A stretch of DNA of 64,000 nt from Trifolium pratense (GCF_020283565.1 NC_060059.1:48566572-48630571); one strand, 5' to 3'; shown: positions 11,201-22,988, counted from the stretch's first letter. Notes: generated by a model not told the origin, from the letters alone. Translations and numbers: made by a program.

Positions 11201-12708
11201 TTTGCTCCCCAAAATAAAGATTTACTCTGAAATAAAGTTTATTTCCAAAATAAAAATTTAAAAGATTTATTTTCAAATTTTTTTGAATTAAAAAAAAACA
11301 TAATCTTTATTTTTTAAAAACAAAACTTTATTTTTTTGTTAATCTCTTTGAATTAAAAAAATAGAAAAAGAAGTTTTATTCGTGTTGTTCTAATCTACTA
11401 AAACCATTTGCCCTATAACTAGAAAAATAGAAAGAAGCATAAGACAATAACGAAGTAGAAGACGATTCTGGAGATTGAAGAAGTTGACGACGAATACGAT
11501 CACGACAGTGGAAGTAAACGATTCTGGTGAAGTTTTTTTTTTAATTCAAAAAGATTTGAAAATAAATCTTTAAAATCTTTATTTTGGAAATAAACTTTAT
11601 TTGGGAGTAGATCTTTATTTTGGGAGCAAAATAAGAAAAATTGTTTTTTTTTTATTTTAGGAAAAAAATAATAATTTTGTACGAAAAAAAAAATTATTTG
11701 TAGGAATTTTAATTTATTTTGTAGGAAAACAAATTTGATTTGTAGGATTTTTTTATTTTCGAAAAAAAATAAATAAGAAAATTCATTTTTTAGGAATATT
11801 TTTTTTTTTTTGGTAGGATTTTTTTTTATTTTGAAAAAAAAAATAAATAAGGAAATTCGTTTTTTTAATTTTGTAGGAAAAAAATATTATCTGACGTGGA
11901 ATTTAAAAAATAAATATAGATGATTTTTTTCCACGTGTACAAGCCACGTCAGCAAATTTGCACAGTCACTTGCCCTGCCATACACCGAGGGGGCAAAATG
12001 AGATAATCTAGTTTTTGCATGGGGGTAAACAGAAAAAAAATATGCATAGGGGGGTAAACGAAAATTTGACTATTTTGCAGGGGGTAAATGATCATTTACC
12101 CTAAATAATATAAGAGATCATTTTTTTTTACGGAATATCATATGAGATCATTAAAAACTATATTAATGTCTTTAAAATATATTTTTGAGCAAAAATATAT
12201 ATAAAAATAAAAAATCAATTATATAAACCAATACAAAATTTCATATTTCTAAATAACCCTCTTATTTTTAATATAAATTAATATTAAACCTATCTATTTC
12301 ACTATATATTAAAATATTATCAATCATTTAATTATATATAATGATACTTATCATAATTATTATTTTTCATTTATGAAAATATTTTAAATGTGTATTTTAA
12401 TCGAGTCCGTGCAACGCAACATGATAAACTATAAGCTAATTGAATTAACTTATTAAAATAAACTATAAGCTTGTAAAAATAAGCTAAAAACTCATAAGGA
12501 AAAAACTTTACCAAACGGATTTTTTTTCACATATGAGCTTCTAACTATAAATCATAAGCTCAAAATGTGGTGTTGAGAAAGTTTGCTCGTTGGTTGTTCA
12601 ATATCTCACTAAATTGCACTGTACTTAAATTTTGTTCAATTGTCCTAGCATAATTGCTTTATAATTTGTTGAATATTCATAGAGAGTACAGCACACATGC
12701 ATAGTAAA
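8262..12708. repeat. Duplicated segment, copy A (4.4 kb)
   Basis: The sequence from TTAACTTTGTCACACC to GAGAGTACAGC reappears from 38073 to the scaffold gap at 47040, in the same orientation, with only scattered single-base and short-run differences (by eye about 1%). Copy A contains one embedded element (10795-12101) and is otherwise AT-rich. I see no gene in 8262-10785 or 12111-12708. The stretch before 12416 (TTTTAATCGAGTCCGTGCAACGC) resembles a decayed Helitron 3' end, but homology between A and B continues past it, so the unit is better called a segmental duplication. Confidence 0.88.
10795..12101. mobile_element. Fold-back Mutator-like element, copy A (1307 bp)
   Basis: Long inverted repeats of more than 400 bases per side begin with GGGTAAATGATCATTTACCC, itself a perfect 20-base palindrome, followed by the CCC..GCAAAATA... 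block. Both ends are flanked by the 9-bp duplication TAAATAATA (10786-10794 and 12102-12110); 9-bp duplications with long inverted termini are typical of Mutator-like elements. The centre (about 11375-11535) is a short non-repeated spacer. No transposase is encoded; phenylalanine-rich minus-strand frames are by-products of the A-rich arms. Confidence 0.85.
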
Positions 12709-13167
12709 AAACAAAATTATACAGACATTGCACAGAAAGAAAAGTCAAATAACATAAAAGGAAGGGTTCAGAATTAGAAATCACAACATAATTGGTGAAA
12801 ATTAAAATAATTTCAATACAAGGACAATAATAAAAAAGTGCAGTTATATCCCTATGTGAAAATAAAAATAAAGAAAATAGTTTCTACCATAATGCAATAT
12901 TGCAACTCTATATCAGATAAAATAACTCTCACTTCACTTCCATAGGGTGTACTTGAATTGGTGTAATCAGATCAAATATAGAGATTCAGCATAAGTGAGC
13001 ACTAAACATGGAATTCTGCTTGTTAGACGGTTGATTCGGCCGGCATACCTGTAACAAAGTTTTGAAGTAAAGGAAACAATCACACAATGTATCGAAGCAA
13101 AATACTTAAATTAACATAAATTCAAACAAGTATATCTTTGATCGCTAGAGAAGAACTTAACTTACTT
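12709..13167. other. Downstream region of the F-box gene, non-coding
   Basis: AT-rich DNA between the end of the duplicated segment and the original stop codon of the F-box gene. Part of it (from about 13050) is 3' untranslated sequence, since it has a diverged partner near 20075-20110. Confidence 0.4.
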
Positions 13168-13354
13168 TCAACGAGTTGAAACCAAAGTTTCGACATAATT
13201 GTTCATAGATAACCAACATATTTTTTTGTTAAATATAGATTTCAAAGGTTTTCCAGTTAGCAAATCAGCGAGAATAGCTTTATCGTCTTGTAAGAATAGC
13301 ATAGTACCACGATTGAGATAAAGATTGAAACACGAAAAGAGATCATATTTAATG
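13168..13354 (-). pseudogene. Severed C-terminal coding tail of the F-box gene
   Basis: About 62 codons on the minus strand ending at TGA (13168-13170), containing LLTGKPLKSI and KKICWLSMNNYVETLVST, the ending common in plant F-box proteins with an F-box-associated domain. If the MITE at 13364-13850 and one copy of its target duplication are removed, the frame of the F-box gene at 13860-14917 runs directly into this tail without a shift. It is therefore the original 3' end, now separated by 487 bases. A diverged copy of this same tail lies at 20165-20238. Confidence 0.85.
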
Positions 13355-13363
13355 TTCAACCCA

Positions 13364-13850
13364 AGGTTTTAAATTGCGGTTGCGGTCGTGGATGCGGTTG
13401 CGGTTGCAGGTATTGCGATTGCGGCTAATGCGGACACTGCGATGCAATTGCGGCCGTTGCGACGTGAAATAATTTTTTATCCGCACAAACACAGAAAAAA
13501 TACTATAATTATTGTAATTCCTTATATATCTTTTACTTATAATTCTATATAAATTTTAATTCATTTTTAAGTCATCGAGACATAAGAAGACAGAAACTCT
13601 AAAATGAAAGGACATAAAGGAAAAAATAAAGGTGAGATTCTCTGAATTTTTACGAAAAGGAATATTGGATTGAACCGTTGCGGCCGTTGCAGTCAAAACT
13701 CCGTTGTGTTGCGGTGAAATGTTGTTGCGTTGCGGTTGCGTTGCGGCATCACGCGTGATTTGAGTTCACACCGCAATTGCGGTCCGATGCGGTTGCAGTG
13801 CCTACCGCATCCGCAATATTGCGGCCGCATCAGGTGATGCGGTCCGCAAC
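13364..13850. mobile_element. 487-bp MITE inserted in the F-box coding sequence
   Basis: Flanked by the 9-bp duplication TTCAACCCA (13355-13363 and 13851-13859). The ends are built of GCGGTTGCGG-type words: AGGTTTTAAATTGCGGTTGC at left, and inverted GTTGCGGACCGCATCACC at right. The middle is AT-rich. A 9-bp duplication suggests a Mutator-derived element; the inverted termini are imperfect. No coding capacity. Confidence 0.85.
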
Positions 13851-14917
13851 TTCAACCCAATAACGTCGTGGCTGCTGAGTAGATGGTTTCTGGTCCAAGA
13901 CTTATCATCTCCAAATTTTGTCATAATCCATATAACAAAATCGGTTTTGTTGACATCATGATATAAATAAAGGTTATTCATCATGACACAAAGGCGAGGA
14001 ATTACATTTAACTCCTCATGAGAAAATCGAGGGACACGGAATATTTTGTATGTCTCTGTACTTAGATCAAGCGAAACAATCACAAATAGATCAGATCGAC
14101 TTCTCCCAAAGGCCAACCAATTAATAGTGCCATTCAAATGCACACCATTAAACCCCCTGCTGATTTGTGAACTTACAGCTACCTGAAGAGGCTTAGCAGG
14201 AAAACTTGGAATACTTCTCCAAATATTATCCCCAAAATTAAGAACTCGTACCTCCGTTTTCCGCGGGTGATTCCCCAGAAGTAATGCCACAACCTTATAA
14301 GTGTCGGTTGAATTATCATAACCAAAAGTAAACCTCCAATCTGTCAATTTATACCGATACTTGACATTACAAAGAAAACCTAATTTATTAGATATTGTCC
14401 TAGTGGCGGGGTTCCAGAAACGGAACCATGTTTGATGCTCAGATGAACCGAGCAAGCAAACCAATCCATTGCAAGAACCAACAACTTTACGACAGTCCTT
14501 GTCAATCAAACAATAGTAAGGATCATCGAGACTGGGAATCATCGAAGGATTTTTAACTAAATCATCACCAACCGAGAAGGGTACAAAACTGTAATCATCC
14601 TCCGCGGGGAGGTTGTTGTTGTTGTGTAAATTAGTCATGGAGCAAACCACTGTATCCTCATCAACCTTCTTGAAATCGTCTTTGTAAGAAACTAGATAGG
14701 AGAGTGTGTTTCGTGAAGATCGTTTACGGTGCATTTTCACGAATTTAGGATCACAGATAAGACTGTTAAATGACTTACTAACACACTTCATCTTCATCAA
14801 AGGTTTCACTCTAAGCCAGGATATGATCTCCACGATAAGGTCCTCGCTCAAGAATGCTGTAGGAGTTGGTTCGGATAGACCGCGGCAACACCTTGAGTTT
14901 CGTGGTTCGGTATTCAT
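13802..14917 (-). CDS. F-box protein truncated by MITE insertion
   Basis: 371 codons from ATG at 14917. F-box proteins are substrate receptors of SCF ubiquitin ligases. The N-terminal F-box (about residues 20-60: LSEDLIVEIISWLRVKPLMK then MKCVSKSFNSLI) binds SKP1/ASK. The remainder is the F-box-associated interaction region, with VVGSCNGLVCLLG, FRFWNPATR, FGYDNSTDTYKVVAL and SFPAKPL-type blocks, as in legume CPR1/At3g23880-like families. No introns. The native frame ends at the 9-bp duplication near residue 354. The last 17 or so residues are read from the MITE, replacing about 62 native residues (13168-13354). The fold of the second half is probably damaged; the gene may be a pseudogene or make a shortened protein. 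I know of no specific target. Confidence 0.82.
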   Translation of the reverse strand: MNTEPRNSRCCRGLSEPTPTAFLSEDLIVEIISWLRVKPLMKMKCVSKSFNSLICDPKFVKMHRKRSSRNTLSYLVSYKDDFKKVDEDTVVCSMTNLHNNNNLPAEDDYSFVPFSVGDDLVKNPSMIPSLDDPYYCLIDKDCRKVVGSCNGLVCLLGSSEHQTWFRFWNPATRTISNKLGFLCNVKYRYKLTDWRFTFGYDNSTDTYKVVALLLGNHPRKTEVRVLNFGDNIWRSIPSFPAKPLQVAVSSQISRGFNGVHLNGTINWLAFGRSRSDLFVIVSLDLSTETYKIFRVPRFSHEELNVIPRLCVMMNNLYLYHDVNKTDFVIWIMTKFGDDKSWTRNHLLSSHDVIGLKLRTASPDAAAILRMR

Positions 14918-14999
14918 CAGAGCAGCCGGCAGGCGGGGTTATGAATGGAACCTTAATAATGTGGTGCAGTTTTTGATTGGAGAAAATTGAGGCCGTGAC

Positions 15000-15248
15000 T
15001 TCAAAGACTTGTTGTTGGTCTTATCATATATATAAAGTGTTAGAATTAACCTTGCATGAGCATTCTTATCAGAAAAACCTTGCATCAGCATTCTTATCAT
15101 AAAAACTTTGCATCAGCACGGATCTGATTTTTCATTATTACAGGATCGATTTTTTCTCTTTTTATTACAAGATTTGATTTTTATTTATTACAGGGATTTG
15201 ACTTCTTTTCCAAGGAATAAAAATGTAGATAACTTTTTTTTTTACTAT
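15000..15248. other. 5' flank of F-box gene with short direct repeats
   Basis: Upstream (minus-strand sense) of the F-box gene. Three tandem units near 15049-15117 read roughly CCTTGCATSAGCATTCTTATCAKAAAAA, followed by ATTACARGAT/ATTTGATTTTT repeats (15130-15200). A plausible TATA, TATATATAA, is read on the minus strand at about 15029-15037. Confidence 0.45.
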
Positions 15249-16278
15249 GGGGCGTATTGAATTGAGATTTTATGAGACAATTTTGTAAAAAAAATCTTGA
15301 TGATTTTATGAGATTTTGTTGGACTATATTGATTTTGTGAGATTCTAAATATTTTTTTACAAGATTTTTTTACAATCAAGATTTTTAACACATGATTTGA
15401 ATGTATTTTGAGAGATTTTTTTCAAAATACTTTTTACTATCAAGATTTCATAATATTTTATATATTATGAAACTTTGGTATATTTGGAAAATTTTAAAAG
15501 AATGAATAAATTTTAATAAAAGAAATTATATTTTTTTGGTAATCCAAATATTTAAACATAAAAAATCTTATGTTTTGTTTTTACGTAATTTTTCTAATCA
15601 CCAATAAAAAGGTTACCACCACCATTTATGGGAAACAGAAGCAGATATGAATGTGACGAAAAAAATTTGTTTCTGTAAAATATTGTAATGAATCAAAAGT
15701 TTGTAAAAAAGATGTAGAATTTGTTAAAATATTTTTTGCAAAAAACATATTTGATAGGTAAAGAAGAAGGAAAAAAAACTGGTATAATGACGATGAAAGT
15801 GAAAAATCTTGGAGAGTTTGACAAAGTCTCAAGGCTTTTGATGAGATTGTTGAAAAAGTGAACAAAAGAAAAGAAAAAAACCGGGTGCAGTGATGATGAA
15901 CTGCGAAAGTAATAAAGAAGAAGAAGAAATTTGATACATTGATGATGAAAGTAAAAAGTCTTGGAGAGTTCAAAAAAGTCTCAAGACTTTTGGTGAGATT
16001 GTTGAAAAAGTTTATCAAGTGTATTTTCAACTAAAAAGTCTATCAAAATCCATTTCAAAGAAGAATTCATCATACCAGTAGACATTTTAAAAGTAGTAAC
16101 AAATTTCAATTGAATACAAACGGATTTTGTTGCGCTGAAAAAAAAATCTTGTTTGTCTTGATTGAATACCACAAGATTTATTGAACTTTTGTAAAAGTCT
16201 TGATTGAATACCTCAAAAAAAATTTGTGATAAAAAAGTCTTTTAAAATCTCATGAAATCTCAATCCAGTACACGCCCT
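15249..16278. mobile_element. 1.0-kb terminal-inverted-repeat element, unclassified
   Basis: Left end GGGGCGTATTGAATTGAGATTTTATGAGA; right end, inverted, AGGGCGTGTACTGGATTGAGATTTCATGAGA. The ends agree over about 30 bases, then less well. I could not fix the target duplication, so the superfamily is open. Inside, a 72-bp segment (15789-15859) is repeated at 15940-16011 (TGGAGAGTT...AAGTCTCAAG...GAGATTGTTGAAAAAGT). No transposase. Confidence 0.65.
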
Positions 16279-16330
16279 AAATAAACAATTTCTTTTTCCA
16301 TAAATAAACAATATTTTTTCGTTTTACGGA

Positions 16331-17097
16331 CACTAAAATTTGAGTTGGGTATGCGGGTTGGTCTGCCCCGTTTAACCCGTCCAACATAAGCCTGCATATT
16401 AAACGGGACGAACAAATCTATCAGTAAATGTAAACGGGTTATGATATGCAAGCCCGAGTTCGATCAGCGTAAGTCCGTGGATTAAACGGTTGACCTGCGG
16501 ACTACTAAAAAAAATTAAAAACACACTTCTTTAAAAAAATAAACTAAAATATTGATATCATAAAAGCTAAAAATAAATTATATTTTTAATAATTTTATAT
16601 TACAACATATAAATTGTAAGTAACAAATAAAAATAAATAAAGTTCATGACATTTTTGAGTTTATCTATAAGTAATTTAATCAAAATGAAATTTAACTAAT
16701 TCTTATTGTCATTGGTTGACGAGGTTTGACGTGGAAGGTATGGATATCACAATGTCATAGTGTTATTTGGATGCTAAGGATATCACAAGCTAATAGCGTG
16801 TATTATGAAAATCTAAGTTTCATATTCCTCCAATTTTATTTTTTTTGTTTTTTCTGAGAATGTTGGATTTAAACATGACCATGTTTATAATTTAGAAGTG
16901 AAAATTTGTAATTAATTAATTATATCTATAAAAAGATGTGTCACAAGCCAACTCGCGAACCCGCAGATTTGACCCACATAACTCGCGGTTCTAACGGTCC
17001 TACCTGCGCGAGCAAAAATATAAACGGACAAAAAAAAAATTGGTCTTAAGTCCGGGTCGACCCGCGAACCTTAGCCCGTATATACAATTCTACTAAA
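16331..17097. mobile_element. hAT-like non-autonomous element with GC-rich ends
   Basis: Both ends carry clustered words such as GCGGGTTGG, AAACGGG, CCCGCGAACC and GACCCGCGG in inverted relation, around an AT-rich middle. Left CACTAAAATTTGAGTTGGGTATGCGGG resembles the inverted right end TAGTAGAATTGTATATACGGGC. This layout is common for small plant hAT derivatives. Boundaries are approximate and no duplication was identified. Confidence 0.4.
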
Positions 17098-17502
17098 AAT
17101 TAAAGGATATGTGAACAAATTTAGAACATCCATGACTCCATGCAATTTACATAAGCCTATATATTTGACCAAGTTGAAGTGTCACAATATTCATTTCTCT
17201 GAATCCGTAGGGTTTATGACACTAAAGTCAATGACTAAATTTGCACTTGATCGAACTTAATTTTTTAACCTGAAACAAATAAATACCGCAACAAGATGAA
17301 AAAACAAAAAACAAATTGCACTACGACGAAAAAACAAAATACATACTATGACAGGAAATCAAAACAAACAGTGATACAATATAAGACGACGAAATCACAA
17401 AAAATACGAAATAAACACTAAAAATATGTGGAAACCACATGTATTTAACTAAAATAGAAAGGAAAAAAAATAATTAATTAGGCTTAAATTGACCATAAAT
17501 TC
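17098..17502. other. No recognisable feature
   Basis: About 400 bases of AT-rich DNA with no gene or repeat that I can identify. Confidence 0.4.
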
Positions 17503-17592
17503 AACCAATTGGAGCCTTCCCTTCACCACGTCTGTGTGGATGGTCTACGGGGTTGATAGCTACCCCTCTTAGTACTTTTGGTTGCCTTCTAA
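17503..17592 (-). pseudogene. rpl2: Ribosomal protein L2 (plastid-type) fragment
   Basis: About 29 minus-strand codons read [20 protein letters not shown] then RGEGKAPIG before a stop. The GVAxNPVDHPHGGGEG block is the signature of bacterial/organellar L2 near the peptidyl-transferase centre, and the KAPIG continuation favours the plastid form. Two glycines of the HPHGGGEG motif are arginines here, and nothing upstream or downstream continues the protein. It is a relic of organelle DNA or of a transferred gene, not functional. Confidence 0.65.
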
Positions 17593-19130
17593 AAGGACTT
17601 TTACAATCAAATGATTAGTTTTTCACACTTGAGTCTCTAGAAGTGTTCTACTTTTACGATTAAGTACAGATTGTACAAAACTTTGATTTTCTAATATACA
17701 AGTTAGTAAGAAATTTATGTAAGTATTAAGTGTTTTGTACAATGACAATCTAATGGATTTGGTAGATTGATTGTGGAGTTGGCTTCCTTTTAGAGCGACT
17801 CGATTGATTGAAAGCAGGAAAAGAAGACAGCGTCCTAAAGCCATACTCGATACTTAGTAGTTAAGACTCATCTGTTACATGAAAATCTACGATTGCACAC
17901 CGTAGGGCAAAGCCAAAACGAGAGTGAGATGAAGTCACACATAGAATAGATCATAATGCAAATAGAATAAAGCATCAATAAACATCGTCGTTCGAACGAT
18001 CAAACATATTACAAGTAATATCAAATAATTCATCGAAAACACAACAAGACTCAACATTTAAAATCATAATTTCTCAACGTAATTAAAAATGTTATCTCGA
18101 CATAATTTTCAACATAATTTCTTCAATGTAATTTCCTCAACGTAATGACACGAATTATGAGACATTTAAACCAAATACAAAAATAGTAATTCCATTAAGC
18201 TTAAATTATACTAGCAGTTTAGACACTCTAGAATCATTACACCTGTTGTTTTTGATTTTAAAAATAAACTGTTTTTCGAAAAAAGCTACTACTGAAAAAA
18301 TATATCGGCTGAGTTGCGGGTGAATACGCTCTCTTTATGACGTTTCACGGTACTACCCAAAATTGTGCAGAGTAGACTATCAACCGTGAAGTCTCCAGGA
18401 TAAAACAGCCTTCACAATTTAAATACCGAATTGCTACTGCACTGTAGAATTCGGGCAGAGATACACCCTTCTCTATTAATTCGATGAATCAATTCTATAA
18501 TTGACACAAGAGTATCAATTCACTATGGCTGCAAAGCCACTCTATGAAACAAGGAAAGGAAAAAAAAATCCGGTGAAGAAAGCAAGCAGAGAGAAGGAAA
18601 AAATTAATATTCAGAATATTTGATGAACTGATGAATGAATAAAAAGAACTGCTATTTAACGAGGAAGTGGGGAACTGAATTTGAGGAATCAGTGGAATTT
18701 CAAACTGACCTTATCAGCTGAATCAGATAAAACGTGGATCAGTAAAAATAGGCAACGCATAACTGATCGTATGACTTGGTCTCGTAAAGAAAAATATATT
18801 TTTCTTTTTCTTAGCATTAAAAATTTAATATATCACCAAGGCTCAACCCTGAGCCCGGCCAAGCCCGACCGAACGGCGGCGGCGCGTATGTCATATTCGA
18901 CAAAGAGTGCGTGGTCACCCATTTACAAAACTGGGTACCCCTTGGGGCACACCCGATGAGGACACTTTTCTATATATAAACACATCTAAGAGTTGTGTTC
19001 CCTCCAATGTGGGACTTAAAATTGCTTTTTTCAATTCACACTTCTCTTAGTTCATACTTGTGTTTATTTCTATACCAAGTTTCTTCCTTCATTTTCACAT
19101 CATGTTCCAACAACCTAATAAGAATTATAT
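17593..19130. mobile_element. Decayed LTR-retrotransposon debris
   Basis: The stretch GAAAATCTACGATTGCACACCG (about 17880) is the inverse of GGTGTGCAACCGTAGATTTTC in the solo LTR at 40770-43434. Nearby CAACGTAA/CAACATAA words mirror that LTR's GACGTTG/GATGTTG repeats, so part of this block is a diverged reverse copy of a related LTR. Around 18845-19060 a GC-rich CCGGCCAAGCCCGACCGAAC segment, TATATATAAAC and CCAATGTGGGACTT look like a separate LTR promoter region in plus orientation. No boundaries could be set and no gene is visible. Confidence 0.45.
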
Positions 19131-20084
19131 CCAGATCGATTAAATGTTGAAAAGATAGTCCTCCCATCAATAGAACTTTAAAATCTATGTTTTCTAACAA
19201 AATTGATCGTACTCTATTTGTGCAAATGACATCTCAAAATGATGGAAATTTCTAAAGTATTTTGTCCAAATTAAATTTAAGAAATTTCAAATAACATTAA
19301 AAAGTTATGAATTTGAAATTTCTTCCGCACATATATTTCAAAATTTTCAGATCGACCCCTATAATATTTTTTACAATTGCAAATTGACCTTCAAAAATTG
19401 CAAATTTGTCCCTAAAATATTTGAAATTTTAAATTGGACTCAAAACTTCAAAACACACTCAAAGTTCCTATTACTCTATCCAAAAACATACATTTAAAAA
19501 TGAACGTAATTCAAATACAATTATTTAAATTGATTAAAATTTCAAATTTGTTAAAATTTCTAATTACTCCATCGAAACACCCTCTAAATAATCACTAATT
19601 TGAAACTCTAAGTATGTCCCCAAGTAATGCTAAACTCTCTAAATGATCACTAAATGGTAACTCTCTTTCAGTTCATAGTATGAGCCACATTATGCTATAT
19701 ATATATATTGTCAATAGCGCAACCAAACTTTTCAATTGAAGCTATATAAAGATTAGTTATATTATATACAAACACCCTGTTTGAGATCTACCGCAGTTCA
19801 ACTTTTCCTGCAGTCCCAAAGTTACACACAAAATGATCTCTGTTTATTATTTTTGTTGAAAATGTACATTCTCTCCTGTCAAAAAAAAGTCTTATCTCTC
19901 ACAAAAAACACTTACTTCACCATTACTGATGAAACTTTAACCAAGTAACAATATTATTTTACAGTCACTTCAACATAAATCCAAGCTTTGTACAGTTTTT
20001 CCCTTCATCAACCAACAGTCAACCCTGTGAAACTTATTTAACTAATATAGTAAGATTTAACTATACGGTTGAATCACCATAGTA
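19131..20084. other. No recognisable feature
   Basis: AT-rich DNA; I see no coding region, terminal repeat or RNA gene. Confidence 0.4.
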
Positions 20085-20240
20085 ACAAAGTTTTGAAGTA
20101 AATCGCTAGAGAAGAACTAATTACTTTCAACAAGTTTTTTTATTTATTTATAAGCTTTAACAAGTTGAAACCAAACTTTCAACATAATTGTTCATAGAAA
20201 ACCAGCATATTTTTTTGTCAACTATAGATTTCAATGCACA
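20085..20240 (-). pseudogene. Second, decayed copy of the F-box gene 3' end
   Basis: Minus-strand sequence encodes KKICWFSMNNYVESLVST and preceding LKSIVD, nearly the same as the severed tail at 13168-13354, and continues into a matching 3' untranslated stretch (GTAACAAAGTTTTGAAGTAAA, in both). A short insertion separates the stop region. The rest of the F-box gene is absent, so this is a truncated duplicate. Confidence 0.75.
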
Positions 20241-21916
20241 TTTAAAATATATTCAGAATATTTCAATGCTATCTCTAGTTGGTAGACAATTGTAGCAGAC
20301 ACACCAAAGGGAGTTGTGTCTACATTCGTTTATCTTCTACAAGATATACCGGACTCATAATCCTATTCGCCACATTTGCATAAAAAAAGATTATGCTGAG
20401 CTGCACATTCCAATCGCGTTTATTGGGAAACAAAATTCACTTACAAAATGACGCAAGTGAATAAATTTTGTTCACAGATTTTGGTAACATAAAGATCAAT
20501 ATGTTTTATTAATCAAGTTGAGGATCATGAGTTAAACTTTGATTTTGTTTTACTTCTACAAAAAATTTTATAAATAAATGAGTTCATGATTATTCATCTC
20601 CTATCCAAATCCAAATACTACACAATCATTTCAAATTATGAGTCACAAACCCAAGTTTTGGAACACTCGATTCATGTTATTAAGGTTGAGTTGCTCATAG
20701 GCAGGCATTTTTATGATGTGTCACTCTAAGAAAATGTTTCTAATCTTTATTAAAATCTTTTACTTATTTCTTTTAATTTATTAAATTAAATCTAAAAAAA
20801 ACTAAATTAACATCATCATAATTGTATGAGTAACCAAAAAAATCATCTTAATTGTATGCATCCGTTTACATTCCTCCAAATAAATAACTTATAAAATGAG
20901 AAAGATTAGTGACTAATAGGTTCACTATCACTCTTTATAACCACCACCCCACATTCTTTTTCTACTCATTTTAATATTTGACATTTTCACTCAATACCAT
21001 GGTGCTATGTATTGATATCCAACAATATTCATTTGTCCTAATGTTTAGTTTTTGTTCTTCATTTGTAGGTTGAAAGAAATAATTTTTCACTACAAATAGA
21101 ATGTTAATGGATGAAAAGACCGGTATTCTCAATTACTCTTATCAAATTATATTGTTCATTTAAAAATTATCTTTAAAATATATTTTTATCATAACAATGA
21201 TTGTAAGTAAACAATATTATTTTTCTCATTTATTTACTGATATTGGGTGTTCTTTTGTTATCGAGAACATAAAACCGTTATATTATTTTTGTCTACTTAC
21301 TCCAGATCCATGTGATAGAACCAGAGGAAGAAAAATGTATATACTAATTTATAGATTTTTTGTTTGAGTCATCATTTACTTTCTCCAAAATAACTCTTGG
21401 GTACATATTCTTCAACTTTTAATAATGTCTTATGTTTTTTTCTTACTTTTCATGTATGCCTTCACTAATTTATTGATTTCTATGGCAGAATATTGACTAA
21501 AGTATCTATTGATTTTCATGCATCCTTACGAGAAATTTGTAAAACAAATGGTCACTCATATAAGAATATTTTATCATCTATTGTATATTCAGTTTCACCC
21601 TTTTATTATTTATCCATTTTGTATTTCATATTCTTCATATATGGCTTGATTAATCCATAATTTTTATGGTTGGATATCTATTATATTGATCGGCCAAATT
21701 ATATCTTGAAAATTGATATAACGTCTTTTACTATTAAAAGGAAGCTTGAATTGCTCTTAGGCCTTCTTTGCGATGATGTGGCACCTCTAAGAAAATTTCT
21801 TACAAAAGAATATATCAATAATGAAAAATGAAAAATTTAATAAAAAGTGACCAACTAATATTATAAGACCTACAAATTTATATTTCGGTTTAGAGAGAGA
21901 TATAAATGATACCATG
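20241..21916. other. Non-coding, with Helitron-like 5' motifs
   Basis: No gene. Words such as GAATTGCTCTTAGG...GATGATGTGGCACCTCTAAGAAAA (21748-21797) and a relative at 20685-20738 recur near other Helitron-type copies in this window (37610-37660, 37960-38010), suggesting overlapping Helitron 5' portions whose exact TC start I cannot place. Confidence 0.35.
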
Positions 21917-22794
21917 ACCATCAAATTCTCATGATTCTTGGAATTCTAAAATAAAATTCTCACAAGAAGATATATCAACAAACAATTATGTATTCTTATA
22001 TTATTTGTCTCAGCTTTCTACTAAATTATTTGGACTTATAATGATAAATAATAGTATATAATGTAATTGAGAAAAAACTGAATTGCGCCATATTGACATT
22101 TTTGGGTCCAACTTTACTAAAAAATTCTCTGATAAACAAAAAAAAATCTTCCTTAGAAAAAAAAATTAATAATAGGTAATTTTACTAAAGTTATTGTATA
22201 ACTATGAATATAATTTTATATTTGATACCAGACTTTTTAGAAAAAAGAATTGATAAATACGAGAACTATAACATTTCTATTATTATTCCATAGAAGAAAA
22301 AATAATTGAAATCGGTTATGAGATTTATTTTATGCTTAATTGCAAATAATTGGAAACACCAATTAATAGTGTGACTTTTGATTATCTGCAAAAGAAACGA
22401 CACACTAAAATGAAAAGAATAAAACTTCATGTGTTATTGTGGTTTTTGCATAAAGAGTCTAATTTCTTATGCTATAATGCAATGATAACTAAAACTCATT
22501 ACAATTAAATCTTATGACTGTTGGAATGTTTCTCAATGTAACCATGATCCTTATATAACTAATATCTATTCACCTGTATCACATACTTTTTGTTTAGTCA
22601 TGCTCTCTCATTTTTTGTATTTAAATTATTTTGTATGTTTTCTATGTATAGATATTTTAGCAAATTATGTGTATATATATTCTCAACAAGTAAGTCAATC
22701 ACTATATGACGCAGTACGGAAGCGTGAAGGAAAAGCAAACGCTAATCCTATTATAGAACACAGGTTTGCAAGCGCAAAATCTGTCAGATAAAGT

Positions 22795-22895
22795 TCTGGA
22801 ATCCACCAGATTTCCGGAATCCACCAGAAAGAGTAACTAATCTAGAATCCACTAGACTTACGGAATCCGCCAGAAGGAGTAATTTGGAATCCACC
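22795..22895 (+). repeat. Short tandem GGAATCCACCAG repeats
   Basis: Five variants of GGAATCC(A/G)CCAGA separated by 10-25 bases. They sit in the insert that surrounds the nested copia. No function is apparent. Confidence 0.6.
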
Positions 22896-22988
22896 AAATT
22901 TGAGAAAAATCTCTGTATTTTTATTAAATCAAAGATTGCCTTCAAGGCTACAATAATTTAGCTTAAATAGTAGTGAAAAATAAAAATA

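Noticed and set aside
10871..11276. Two phenylalanine-rich minus-strand frames
   Set aside because: Low-complexity translation of the A-rich arm of the fold-back element; the corresponding arm in copy B does not keep them.
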